From positions 110,743,849 through 110,807,848 of the forward strand of contig NC_050104.1 of assembly GCF_902167145.1 (NCBI RefSeq): a stretch of DNA of 64,000 bases, read 5' to 3'. Under the pieces are notes generated by a model. The model did no database searches and was not told the DNA's origin. It was given only the letters and a program-made list of their open reading frames with translations. Source of the DNA: Zea mays (Eukaryota; Streptophyta; Magnoliopsida; Poales; Poaceae). Of the stretch, positions 11,030 to 22,635 are shown piece by piece. The stretch's first letter is position 1. The number at the start of each line of letters is the position of its first letter. A program made the translations under genes and the position numbers.

Positions 11030-13204
11030 GATGGGTTCTCTGATCCTGGGCCATCGTACTCTGTCTGCTGGTGATGATTGCTTTGCTTTAACGTGCCTCG
11101 TAATCTCACGAGTTCGTCGCCTCTCCAACTTTCCAAATTGGGGGTATGTTGGCATAAATTATAACTGTTTACTTGGTTCGATTAGAAAAATTGTCTAAAT
11201 TAGCTAAAACTAGCATACTGGTTAGCTAACAACTAGTTAAAAGCTTTTTTATTAAAATTAACTCTTCTATATAGATATACTAGAACTAATTTAGACTAAT
11301 TTTTAGCTTAGCTAGTGATTAGTTCCCTTTTGGTAGGGCTTCTTCAACGACTTTTTGCCAAATAGAGTGTTTGTCCTTACTGAAAATAATGAGGAAGCTA
11401 TTTTTCTTAGAGGAGTGAAGCTGAAACAGCCCTCCAAACGGGGCTTAAACATGCCTTGTACGAGAGATATTATTTCAGATTTTCGGACTGTTACGAGAAC
11501 CCTATAGAAGATCGGGCGACGTGGCGGCACCTCGTCGGCGGATCAGATTCGGCCCAAGGGAAGGAAAACGACCGGAGATGCCAGGGACGTGCGGTTTGTC
11601 CAGACTCCAGAAGCGGGCGGGGCGGGGCACAACAGAGCGGGGGAGCCCACCAGGCCACCACAAGTGACTGACGGCGACAGCGGCCAAGCCGAGCCACGAG
11701 TTTTCTGTGAGGTCGCCATGCCCGCGCGACGTCACGCTGCACCGCTGGTTTGTCGCTTTCTCCCGCCTCCGTACGTGATGGCTGCCTGCCTCGTGGGTAC
11801 CGCGCCACGTCTTCGGCCGGTGCCGCTGGACTTGCGGTCCGGCCGTGCCAAGAATCAGAAGCGTCCAGATACGTACGTGTCGCCGCGTTGGAAAGGTTGG
11901 TGCACTTGGTTCTTCTATCACCAAATTAATTGCGTTCTTAACGAAACGTAGCTAGGAGCCGCGCGCGACACGATACGCTGTTGTTCCTCCAAGTATCTGT
12001 CTTCGGTTTATTCAATCTCTCATGCCCGGGCCATTGCTCAAGTGTCGACGATACAGGTTGCCCAAGTGAAATAGAGAGAGAACCTACCCATTGTTGAGAC
12101 ACCAGCCAGCCATGGTTCAAGGCTTTAAGCATCTGTCTAGCCTCACAGAAGAAAAAAAAATGCGCAACCTGTGCCAAACACATGGCACGATCGCCAACCC
12201 CAGCTCTAGGCGCCAACGTCACAGCTCGCAGGCCTCTCTGTGTCCACCAGGCACCGCACCGCAAAGCATCCATCTTGTGGCTGGGCAGACGCGAACTCGT
12301 CGCTGTCGTGGCGGAGTTCGCGGCTCACCCCTCATGATTGTGGGCTTTGATGATGCCGACGTCCCCTGCTGTGTGTCTCTCCGACGATACTCGTGGACTC
12401 TTCACAAGGAAGACACGCTTGTAAATGTACTGGTCCAAGGACTGAATGGGCGTCCAATTAGCACCGTTGACTTGCTGATCCGGCGTCGCCGTTTTAAGAA
12501 CCTTTGCTTTGTGGCCATTTACTTTAGTTTGCAGTTCAGGCGGCGGAACTACCCACTACAGATGTGCCGTCCGATTCGGCAGCAACGGATGCGTGGTTTG
12601 GAGTTGGGAGTCTTGCGAAAAAAAAAACTCCAGTATAATCTTCTTTTTCCCAGGTAGAGGAAGAGTAGAAGCAAGTAAAGAATCAAGTCGTGAAACTGCG
12701 AGTGCGAATTTCTTTCACGGACGACTGACGCGAGGAGGAATCGACACTCGAGACCAACGTCAACCTCCACCACATGATGCCGTGAAAGAATCGACAGACC
12801 GGGAAGCAGAAGTGGCCCCCATACCAACCAAAGACCCAAGTCTCAGACGCAACCAACGTCTCTACGGTCTCCTTCAAGACGTGATCATATATGATAATAA
12901 TCTTGTTGTTTTTCGTTCAGCGTTGCGGAATAGACCCACAGATAAACGTTTCTCAAGTTTCGGCAGGCATGAACTGGAAGGAGAACGCCCCGTTGAGCTT
13001 TAGAGCAGCAACAACCAAATCTCTATTCCCTACAAGCACTCTGAGCAGTTTTTTTTTTCTTCGACTGCTGAGAGTAGATACCATCCAACATGATAAACGG
13101 GCGAACAAGTAAATGACTAGCTTTAGAGTAACAAATTTAACGAATCCCTGACTATTATTACAAGAATCCGGGGTCTTGCTATATATACACCTTGCTATAC
13201 AGTA
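11030..13204. other. Intergenic DNA, no gene supported
   Basis: A mixture of AT-rich and GC-rich segments. A possible small inverted-end element (about 11331-11447, ends resembling TTGGTAGGGCTT and CAGCCCTCCAAAC) is too weak to call. ORFs between 11490 and 12880 overlap on both strands and match nothing I recognise. Several A/T homopolymer runs (12150, 12620, 13050) are present. Confidence 0.4.
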
Positions 13205-13362
13205 CAGTGGCGGAGCCGGCCTGAAATCGACACCACTGCCTGACCCATCCAAACATCCGTGTGCTAGGCCGATCGAGAGCCCACCCAAGTGTTCCTCGGC
13301 GGAAGCCTGGACACGTGCCCGATCAGGCCGGGCCTTGGCGCTTGGCGGAGGCTCCGCCACTG
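13205..13362. mobile_element. Small inverted-repeat element, 158 bp
   Basis: Perfect 13-bp inverted ends (CAGTGGCGGAGCC and GGCTCCGCCACTG) enclose a GC-rich non-coding core. Ends starting CAGTGGCGGAGC are common in plant MITEs. No clean target duplication is visible, so the superfamily is unassigned. It lies about 270 bp beyond the SRF stop codon. Confidence 0.65.
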
Positions 13363-13633
13363 TCGCTATATATAATATCATGTCTGCAAAAATATTACAT
13401 GGATTTGATCAACAATCAGGTGCACAGATGGCTGCACCTCCACTCCCCAGCCAGGTCTAAATGAAATTCCAATCTGACATTAGTGTGCAATGCTCTCTGA
13501 GGAAAATACATCTTCACAGTATTCTCCCCAGACCAAGCAAGACAATTATCTTCCCAAAAAAATTGTACAGCACGTAACTTGGTCGCGACGTTTGTATTGT
13601 ATGCCTTCCATGGCTCCATGCTTTTTTTGGGGG

Positions 13634-16600
13634 TTACTCTGATTCCTCACCGGTGGCATTTACAAGTCTAGCTAGGTCTTGTACAATTTCAGACATTGGT
13701 GGCCTGAATTCTGGCTGCTGCTGCATTACGAAAGATTCAGGTCAGTTCAGACACATGGTCTCTTTATTATCCTAAACACTCTGTGCAAATAATCAGATGG
13801 GGGGAGGGGAATGCCGCTTAGATATTGCAGACTACAATGAAAGGACGAAGACCAAAGCAAAATCGAATTACCTGGATACAGCGGCTGATTATGTCAGCGA
13901 AACGTGACAATGCTTTCTCAGAACATTGTCCACGTATAGATGGGTCCACCATCTTGGACAGGGATTCTATGTCATGAAGCTGAGAACTGGCCCATCTAAC
14001 AAGATGTTGCTCATGACGCGGGCGTGAACTGCGTATTTTCACATAGAACGGGTATGTCAACCAGAAAGCCATTTTTAGCTTCTTTTGTAATGAACAAAAG
14101 TTATCTGAAACGACTAGGGAATCTTACTACTGGTCAACCTTAGCCTTTTTTTGCTTTCAGTAACCCCTTACCTGTCATATGGTTTACGCCCAGTAAGAAG
14201 TTCCAGCATCACTACACCAAAGCTGTATACATCACCCCTTTCTGAAACGACCCCAGAATCCTGCAACTCAGGTGCTTCGTAGTTCAGTAATGCACGCATC
14301 CGACCTGACAGCTGCAATGAATAAACAAGAGCTAGTCAACTTGCAATTTCTGCCCTTCAACACAAGAAGATGCATTTTGTCACACCTAGCAACATAAAAC
14401 AAACGAAGCCATCATTTGTGATGAGCCTAGGAAAGCATAAGCATCGACCTTGAGCCGATAAGGTAATCAACATACTCCCTCCATCCCATAAAATAAGACA
14501 TACTTTTTTGGCACGGTCTTTAGAGCAGAACTCTGACCATTTATTTCTTTTAAAATATACCATCAATAAATATAAAACGCTCGAAACGCGCAGAAGAGTT
14601 GCGCATCATAATATATTAGAGAGAAGAGAACATCACATCCTACAAGAAGGGAGAAATCTGCAACGCAGGAACCCCCAAGATAACTCACACACTTAAAGCT
14701 AAAAAACAACCTAGGTACTTGACCCGACCACAAATCGGCCGGGGAGGGAAAGACTGGTTTCCCGATATTATATTAAAAAGAGACCGAAACAATGATCCCG
14801 GCCGAGAAAATCCCCGAACAATGTCGCCCCATCACTAGCGGGTCGGCGTCAACTTTCCACTCTGCAACGGCCCAACCGGAGGGTGGCGCACAGGACATCG
14901 TAATCCGAGAGCAGATGGGGCACAATGAGGAGATTTTTTTAACCAAGTCTGAAAATTCGCCCCCGAGGGGGATCGAACCTAGGACTTGGAGGTGCTAGTT
15001 GGAAGCCCTTAACTACTAGGCTAGATGCCCTTTTTGCTACTTTGGGTCTGTTTGGTTGGGCTGTAGCTGTGAAAAAAGTTACTGTGAGCTGTGAGCTGTG
15101 GAAAAAGCTGTTGTAGGCTGTGTGCTGTTAAAAAGCTAAAAATCGTTTGGTGGAAACCACTAAAAGTCGTTAAAAGTTCTTCGATATATGTTTTCACAGT
15201 TCCATCCAAAAGCCACTAAAAGCAGGTCCAGGGGTGCTTTCAGTTTTGCACTACGAGAAAGTCGGCTTTTAGAAAAAGCTGCTTCTTGGATCCAACTCTT
15301 TGGTTGGCTTTTGGCTTTTATGGGGCAAAAGCCAAAGCCAAAAGCCAAACCAAATACACCCTTTACCCGACCACACTAAGGGCTTCATCTAAGCCTAAAC
15401 TTCCGAGATGTTTGGCTCTAGCTAGAACACAACACGCCATTTCATCCAAGAAACTTCTTTGCACCTTGCTGATGGAAGGAGGATCACCATGAAAGACTAC
15501 CCCGGTTACATTGTAACCACAAACACCATGCCCCTAAAATAATGGCACTATTAATGCCCTTCTTGTCTTTATGATCCCTATTGCAAACACTTCACCAAAC
15601 CAAATATAAAATACATAAACTAAAAATATGTGTTTTAGCTGAATTATTAGTCAAAAAGTTTTAAAACATTGACTTTTTTTAAAAAAAAACATGCATGTCT
15701 TATTTTATGAGATAGAGTATTTACATAAACCACAATTTAGTCGCTTCCAAGTTCAAACCAAAGGGGTATGTAGCATTTTGTAACAAGATGAGTCACAAGC
15801 TGACATAGAACTATGTCAGTGAGGATATAGTTACTCAACTGAGCTACAAGGAGTTGCTGGAGTAGTGGATTTATTATCACCATTCCATCATCCCCGTTGT
15901 ACAGACCTTATTTGCATATATTACATGATTTTTTGCCATCAACATTCAGTTACTCTGTTCCAGGCCTTTCAAATATTTTTTCCTCGAACACTCAAAAACA
16001 TTGTGTGTCATTGCATTAACAGAAAGCGATTTAATTACATGCCAAATCTACAATGGGGTTAGCCTTTTGATTAAGATCTACTGCAGTCACAGCCACTAGA
16101 CCTAGCACTGGAGGTTCCACAGGGCCTTTGCACCCACCATCAGTAAAGCATATTAGCTTGCTATGAACAACAGAATAGCTAAAGGATTAAATGTACTTAT
16201 TGAAAAACATTGAGAAGATAGAAATGTGGCAATAGGCAATTGCAGTAGTTAAGTTGATTACAATTTACAACATGGGAAATCCCTGGCTTGTCAACAGAAA
16301 CTATCCTACAGTGAACAAGTAAATGTTAAGCCTCATAAAAGTGTTGATCATTAACACCTATGAATCAAGGATTCACGATGATATTCAAAGCTTGAGATAT
16401 TTCAACCATAGTAATGTGAGCAATTCAAACAGACTGGACATGGCGAAAAGATGTAAATACTAAATAGAACCATGATTGCATTATCCCCGTTTTAGTCGTT
16501 CTAGAAACATGAAACACAATATTATAGCTTACCTGAGTGACTGAACTTGGTGGCATCAATTCTGCCAGTCCACATTCAGCAACACACACTGAGAACTTTT

Positions 16601-19600
16601 TGTCAAGGAGCACATTAGCTGGTTCAAAATTCTGGTGCACAATTGGAGGTTGGAAGCTAGCATGGAGATACCTTTACGAAAAATATAATGTGAAAATAAA
16701 TTTTCAGAAAGCTCATCTCTTTAAAGAACATCATATGTGGATTATTATACTAATTAATAGAATAATAATTTCACTTACTCTAAGGCTTTTCCAGAACCAA
16801 GAGCAACCTGGAGGCGGGCATTCCATGACAGTGCACTTTCAGTATCCTCTCCATCATGAAGTGTGTCATCTAGTGTCGTTCTGCTAAAGTGATTGTACAC
16901 AAGTAACCTCTGCCCATATTCAGCACAGTATCCGACTAACTCAAGAATGTTAGGATGCTTGATATCTAAGATACATTCAACCTCTTCTAGGAAGTCATCT
17001 ACTGATATTCTTCCATTAGCATTGTCAATCTTCAAAACCTCCAATAACTACACAAAATACAAGAATACTAGCTTGATACTTGAACTGAATGTTGAGCATA
17101 ATGACTGCTCTTTCACCAAGACAGGTAATACTTAGTTCATACCTTGCCATCAGGAAGCTCTGCTAGGTAAACCTTTCCTAATCTACTCTCTCTTATCACA
17201 TTCTCCTCTCTGAAGCTATTTGTATATTGCTGAAGAGATGCAATAGAGAATGATGTGGCAGAAGTAGAGCTACTTGTCTTTGGTGGAGGACTATATCGCT
17301 TTTCTGGTGGAACAATGGGATTTGCAATAACTCTTTCAATTGGGGGTAATGGAGGTGGAGGAGGTGGTGGTGGTAGAGAAACAGGAAACAGATCTGAATC
17401 TGTTCGATCAAAATTAATTACATGCTCCTTTTGGTTTTCAGGAGATTTCTTTGCGAGAGCTGTAAACAATAGCACGCAAACTTTCAGACATTTGTAGTTA
17501 GTGAATATAACTTAGATGCACTTTGTCATAAAGACTTTATACCTGCCGTTGATGAACTTAGTTCATGGCCCCTTCTATCAAGTACCTCACCTGAACCTAT
17601 CAAATAAACCAATTACAGGAAAACCAAAAATAAACACAAAGCTATATAATACTGGGATGAAAGGTTTACCTTTTTTAAGATCATTGCTTTGTTGCACTGG
17701 AGGTGGCTTGATTTGCGGTTCAACCCTATGATGCACCCTTGCCTGCTGACTTCTGTTATGATCATATCTCGACCGTCTCTCTTGGTACTTGGATAGACAA
17801 AATAATACTAGGAGGACTATGATAATAAACAGCACTACTCCGGCAAGAACAAAGCCAACAATCTTGAGGGTTGATGTACTGTGTTTCTTAGATGGTGAAG
17901 TGCTATCTCGGGTAGTTGATCCTTCAGAAGAGTTTGAGGTTGTTTTAGGCGGGGGAGGAGATCTTGAAGGAAATGAGGGTGCTGGTGCTGGGGGCGTTGA
18001 ATTTGAAGTGGTGGGTGCTGGTGTTGGAGCTGGTTTTGATGCTGCTGGTGTTGGAGCTGGTCCTGTTGAAGGCGGAGATGCAGATGGGACGATGCTGGTA
18101 TTGAATGGATTCCCGTCCTTTCTGTGATGATATACTATTAGTCGCTTAACAAGTCATATATATTACATAACTTATCTAAGTAGCAATTACATATTTGCCT
18201 AATAGATGAAATAGCATTACTACAAATAACAGCGTGGAGGTTTAATGAAGCTGATTAAGGTAAACATGAAAGAAAGAAGGTATCTCACTTGAAGTTTGGT
18301 ATGTTAAGCAAACTCGCAGGCACCGGTCCAGAAAAAAGATTATTCTCTATGTTCCTGTTCGAAGTCAGGAAAGTATATTAAAAAATGCAAACAGTTAATG
18401 ATCAAAGTAATATTTTAAATATATGAGGTTAGAGATATATTTGGTTTCAGTAATTCAATTCAAGTACAAGAGTAGAGCAACTGTATTGCACGAATGCAGA
18501 GCTTGACGTGAACTGCTTAACACTTCCTTAGCTGATTAAGTGCTCATTTGCAAGATCATGGTAAATGAAGCATGTGTTACTTTCTCCAAAGAAGAAAACC
18601 CTATAGAGATATCATTGCTTCCAGATATTAGTGAGCGGCACATGAGAGAAGTGCAAGTGCAACATGCTACGAGAAGGCAGCAAGAGATAGTTTGTTAAAT
18701 TTTTTAACTCCTTTAGGAACCGAGCACAAGCTTGTGGAGTGTTAGCCATCGGCCAATCATGATCTGCTGAACTATTGTTCAAGTCAAACATGCAGTGGCT
18801 GGAGCCAACATGAAATGTTACACTTTTTCGAAATCAGAGATGGAAATTGATGCCACATCGTATCGCAATACCATATACGTCGTTAGGTAAAACTCGACAA
18901 ATAGGCTAACTTATGTAAATGACAAGATAATGATAAATGGCATGCCTTCAATTATCAATACAAATGTAACAGAACAACTATGGGACAAGAGCTATGAGGT
19001 CGAGGTATTACAAGTCTTTCAGTGGGAGATCCTGCAAAACGTTAAGGGTCCCAGACAGTTGATTATCTTGCATGTGCCTATCATAGAAGAGGTGGAAAAG
19101 AAGGAAATAAGTCTGGGAAAACAAATTATAGGAAAATAACAAAACAAAGGCCACAAAAGAGGAAAACTTACAATGAAGTCAAAGATGCCAGGTTTTTCAT
19201 TGAAGATGGTAACACACCACTCAAGTTGTTCGAAGAAATATCCCTGTAAAGCAAGTACAGATGGTATGGTCAGTCGGTGAAGACATCATATTGACCCACA
19301 TCTGCACACATATCTTACAAATTTACAAGTCCAATGAGTGAATGTAGGAAATAGGATGCGTCTTACAAATTTACAAGTCTATTGAGTGAATCAAAAGTGT
19401 CTGGTAGGTCTCCATTTAGATGGTTGCCGTTGACTGACCTGGGAAAACAAGGATCACACAGTATGTGGTTTACATACAAAACTAGCATTAATACGATCTT
19501 GCGTATAAGAGAGAGAGGGGGGATTACATGGCTGTTAAGTTTTCGAGTTTTGACAGTGAACTTGGGATGCTTCCAGTAAGTTGATTAGCAGAGAGGAAAC

Positions 19601-21520
19601 TGTAGCAAGAGAAAACAAAGATCATTCCATGAAATTAATGGTCTCAAAGGCTAAAAGAGACTGCAGAAATGATAGATGAACATACAGACTCTGCAATGTA
19701 ACAGGTAGGTCCTCCGGTATGGTTCCACCAATATTATTGTTGTTAAGCTCTCTATAGACAAAATAAAGTTATTGGTCAGACACTCAATCGGTCTACGAAA
19801 AAGGTCATAAACACAAACCCAACCAGTAGAAAATATTCTAATTCAGACTGCAACACAGTGTTGATCATGGCACAAGGATATAATGAAAAACCTCGAATAA
19901 TGAGTAACAGATTTAGTTTGAACATCCTTACAAGCTGGTGATGGCAGTGAAGTTTCCTAAACTTCCCAACTGTCCTCCCAAGTTTGCAGCATTCATGGTT
20001 CTAAAAACAGTGAGTTGATAATGGTGAAACGTAAAACAAATACAATAGATAACAGGAAATGCGATGAAGAACCTGACATACATTCCAGTTATGGAAGAGC
20101 CGGTACACACAACACCCTGCCAGCTCTCACCGCACGGGTCTCCACCATTTCCAGTCCATCCAGGTAGAAGTGGTGATCCCAGTGACATGTACAGTCCGTT
20201 TATGGCAGAGACTACAGATGATAAAAGAAGCGTGAAGAAACAATCAGCATTGAGTAACCCTTAGGGAAAAAAACGACACTGCCTGCATTGCACTTGCACA
20301 ACACCTGACCTAAAACAGAGTATAAAAGAAGATTTTGCGCTTGCAAAGAATCTAAATTCAATAATTTAGGAACATGATCCCACGTCAATACTTAACAATT
20401 GACTAATGAACCAACTACACACTAATCAACATTATTGTCAATTAGACTACCGTCCTAGGATCCCAGCATGGGTAGGGCCCTCACTACGTGCACAATCTGC
20501 AGTACCATAATGTGACAATTAACACAAGTAGTGCGGTTAAAGCTCCCGTGCTGTTTGTGTTGTACTGCTAGTGTAATTAGCAAACCATCCTGCTACCAGT
20601 ACGCCTAACGTAATTAGCAAACCATCATTTTCCCCTGCATCTGCATGTTATCAATATCCACGGATCCAGCACGCGAGCAGCCCATCCGCGTCTGCCATTG
20701 TTGTCATAAGAGATAAGACAGGAGCACAAGACAGACAGCTCGTTTCGATAACGCCTCAAAGGTTGCTTTCGTTATCCCAGCCGAAAGCGACGGCCCCGCG
20801 TGGCACAAACCAGCTGAAAACACCAAGGCGATCCAAATTACAGCCGCCCTGCAGCAGCTGCAGTAGCAGGCAGACGCGAGGTTGCAGGTTTCATGACAAC
20901 TACTTAGCCGCCGGGCGGGCGAGCTCGGATGTCGGGTTCACTCTCACGGAGCCGAAACTGAGCTTGTAATAATCCATAAAAAGCAGAGGCCCTTATCATT
21001 CCCCACTTGTGACTTGTCACCCACACACCACACAGCAGCGCCGGCACCGACATAATTTCACCGCGCCGCACCGCACATATCCTTAACTACAGGTGGGCGG
21101 GCACCGGGCAGGCGAGAAAGCAAGAGCGCGAGAGCAACGCGAGCCGCAGCTCCCCCAGCTGGCAGCTGCGCCAGAGCACGTCAGCGCCGCACAGAATCAA
21201 TCCGATCTCCGCGCCCTGCTTGGGTGCTTCGCTTCGCAGTACAGTACAGTACCACCGACAAGACCGGAGCAACCCACCTGCGCCGGCAAAACAAAACTCC
21301 AAACCAAACCAGCGCGCGATCGAGCGGTGGCGAAGCGGTCCACGGAACCAGCTCGCTGCGAGCAGAGCAGCGCAGACGAGACGGGGAGGGGAAGCACGAG
21401 CGTACCGTCGGTAGCGTCGGTGACCGCGCGCACGAGTCTGGGCGCGGCCGCCAATGCGACGAGCAGCGCCAGCAGCAGGAGCGGCCCGGCGCCGCGGCGG
21501 CGCTCCGGAGCCCGCTGCAT
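13634..21520 (-). CDS. SRF: STRUBBELIG-receptor family LRR receptor-like pseudokinase, 17 exons
   Basis: Coding exons in transcript order: 21520-21406, 20211-20082, 20000-19932, 19751-19686, 19599-19528, 19438-19367, 19243-19172, 19077-19012, 18354-18289, 18121-17670, 17596-17543, 17459-17143, 17047-16779, 16671-16533, 14311-14172, 14028-13872, 13720-13634. All introns are GT...AG, phases agree, and the total of 2343 bases gives 780 residues. Order: signal peptide (about 1-33), LRR-N region with GGDPCGESW and VVC, about six LRRs in 66-72-base exons, a Pro/Ala/Ser-rich stretch, a membrane segment (about 330-350), a juxtamembrane Pro run, and a kinase-like domain (about 482-770). This matches plant SRF receptors, plasma-membrane proteins related to STRUBBELIG that act in cell-surface signalling. 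Kinase motifs are degenerate: the glycine loop reads RESRLGKV, the lysine motif EVLKI, HRD is HQN and DFG is ECG, whereas APEL and DVYSFG remain. It is therefore probably a pseudokinase. Introns 1 and 14 are large. Confidence 0.93.
14578..15601 (-). mobile_element. tRNA-related short retroelement (SINE-like), interrupted
   Basis: Flanked by a 10-bp direct repeat AAATATAAAA (14568-14577 and 15602-15611). On the minus strand it contains a tRNA-like pol III promoter pair: a box A-like TAGCCTAGTAGTTAAGG near 15022-15006 and a box B GGTTCGATCCC near 14980-14970. It ends at the left with ATGCGCAACTCTTCTGCGCG then TTTCGAG, which resembles the 3' end of grass LINEs (compare 58990-59023). A MITE (15044-15361) interrupts it. 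Whether the 240 bp right of the MITE belong to it is uncertain. Confidence 0.55.
15044..15361. mobile_element. MITE inside the SINE-like element, 318 bp
   Basis: Inverted ends GGGTCTGTTTGGTTGGG and CCAAACCAAATACACCC match at about 13 of 17 positions and are flanked by TTT on each side. The interior is non-coding and rich in AGCTGTGAGCTGTG and AAAGCCAAAAGCC repeats, which can fold into a large hairpin. The ends are of a common grass MITE type; the superfamily is not certain. Confidence 0.7.
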
Positions 21521-21933
21521 GACCTCGATCCCAATTCCCGACGGGGTCGATCACACCATTCGGCGCCGCGCACCCCCGGTCGGATCGCGACCGGCGCCGC
21601 GCTCGGAGCAATGGGGCCGTGAGGCAGCGGCGAGGAAGAGTGGGCGGAAGCGACGAGGCGGAGACAGAGGAGATGGTTGGGGTACGGGACTGGGGCTGGG
21701 AGTCTGGGATGAGCAGCGACGCAACTGGCAAGGCAAGTAGTGGCTGCGTGTGCGTAGAGCAGTAGGCAGGGAAGGAGGGGAGCACGCAAGACGCAACGCA
21801 AACAGAGCGGGCGTAAAAATGGTGGGCTGGCTCTCGCTCGCCTTGGGAGTTGGGACGTTGCCCGAGACACGGCACGGGGTGTGTTTTGTTTTGTTTACTG
21901 CGTGGGGGTGGGGATGGATGAGATGATTGGGCG

Positions 21934-22627
21934 TAGAGATGGCAATGGGTACCCGAAACCCAAAACCCGATGGGTTTTTACCCCATTAGGGTACGGGTTT
22001 AGTCCAATTTTCATACCCATGGGTTTGTTAATGGGCATAAATCTGTACCCAGCGGGTTTATGGGTACGGGTTTGTTCCTACAGTATCCAAACCCGTGAAC
22101 CCGTGGGTTTTTTAAACCCGACCAAACCTAGTGCATATTGTCATTTTATTTTATAAACGAACAACAAACTTATTATTCCTTATTTACTTCATAATTTTTA
22201 CCAATTGGTGAATGTATCAGTAGTCGGTGAGAGTGTTGCTTGCTTGCTATTATATTTTTTTACTAGCGTTATATATGTGGTGGATGGATAACTTAGTGCA
22301 AGGTCACTTAATTATACAACTTATTATTTGTATTTCATTCTCTCTACTAATAATTTTTATACCAAATCATGAACTCGTTGTTCATTACATAGATTTTGGA
22401 TCATGATATCATTAATCATTACGATACTTATTGATTATGAGAAGATAAGTATATTGGAGATGAAACCCGCGGGTAACCCATGGGTACCTGTTAACCCGAT
22501 GGGTACGGGTTTGGGCAAAATCTCAAACCCGTCATGGGTACGGGTTTTTTAATGGGCATAGATATTTTTCACGGGTACGGGTTTGGGACGGCAAAACCCA
22601 GCGGGTTTGTACCCGTTGCCATCTCTA
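21934..22627. mobile_element. Non-autonomous hAT-type element, 694 bp
   Basis: Inverted ends TAGAGATGGCAA and TTGCCATCTCTA are flanked by a perfect 8-bp duplication ATTGGGCG (21926-21933 and 22628-22635), the size expected for hAT transposons. Both inner ends carry many GGGTACGGGTTT and AAACCCGT repeats; the middle is AT-rich and non-coding. It lies about 410 bp upstream of the SRF start codon, within its probable promoter region. Confidence 0.88.
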
Positions 22628-22635
22628 ATTGGGCG

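Larger units (their letters stand above)
14475..15717. mobile_element. Stowaway-type MITE split by later insertions
   Basis: The left end CTCCCTCCATCCCATAAAAT (14475) and right end TTATTTTATGAGATAGAG (to 15717) form imperfect inverted repeats of about 25 bp flanked by TA (14473-14474, 15718-15719), the Tc1/Mariner signature. The original element is only about 200 bp; the remaining kilobase is later insertions (14578-15601). All of it lies in SRF intron 14, so the coding sequence is untouched. Confidence 0.75.

Noticed and set aside
11331..11447. Possible small MITE with GGTAGGGCTT-type ends
   Set aside because: The inverted ends align only over about ten bases with gaps and no target duplication could be found.
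21087..21875. 262-codon and overlapping ORFs around SRF exon 1
   Set aside because: Open frames caused by high GC. The signal-peptide exon (21406-21520) with a correctly phased donor explains the coding content.
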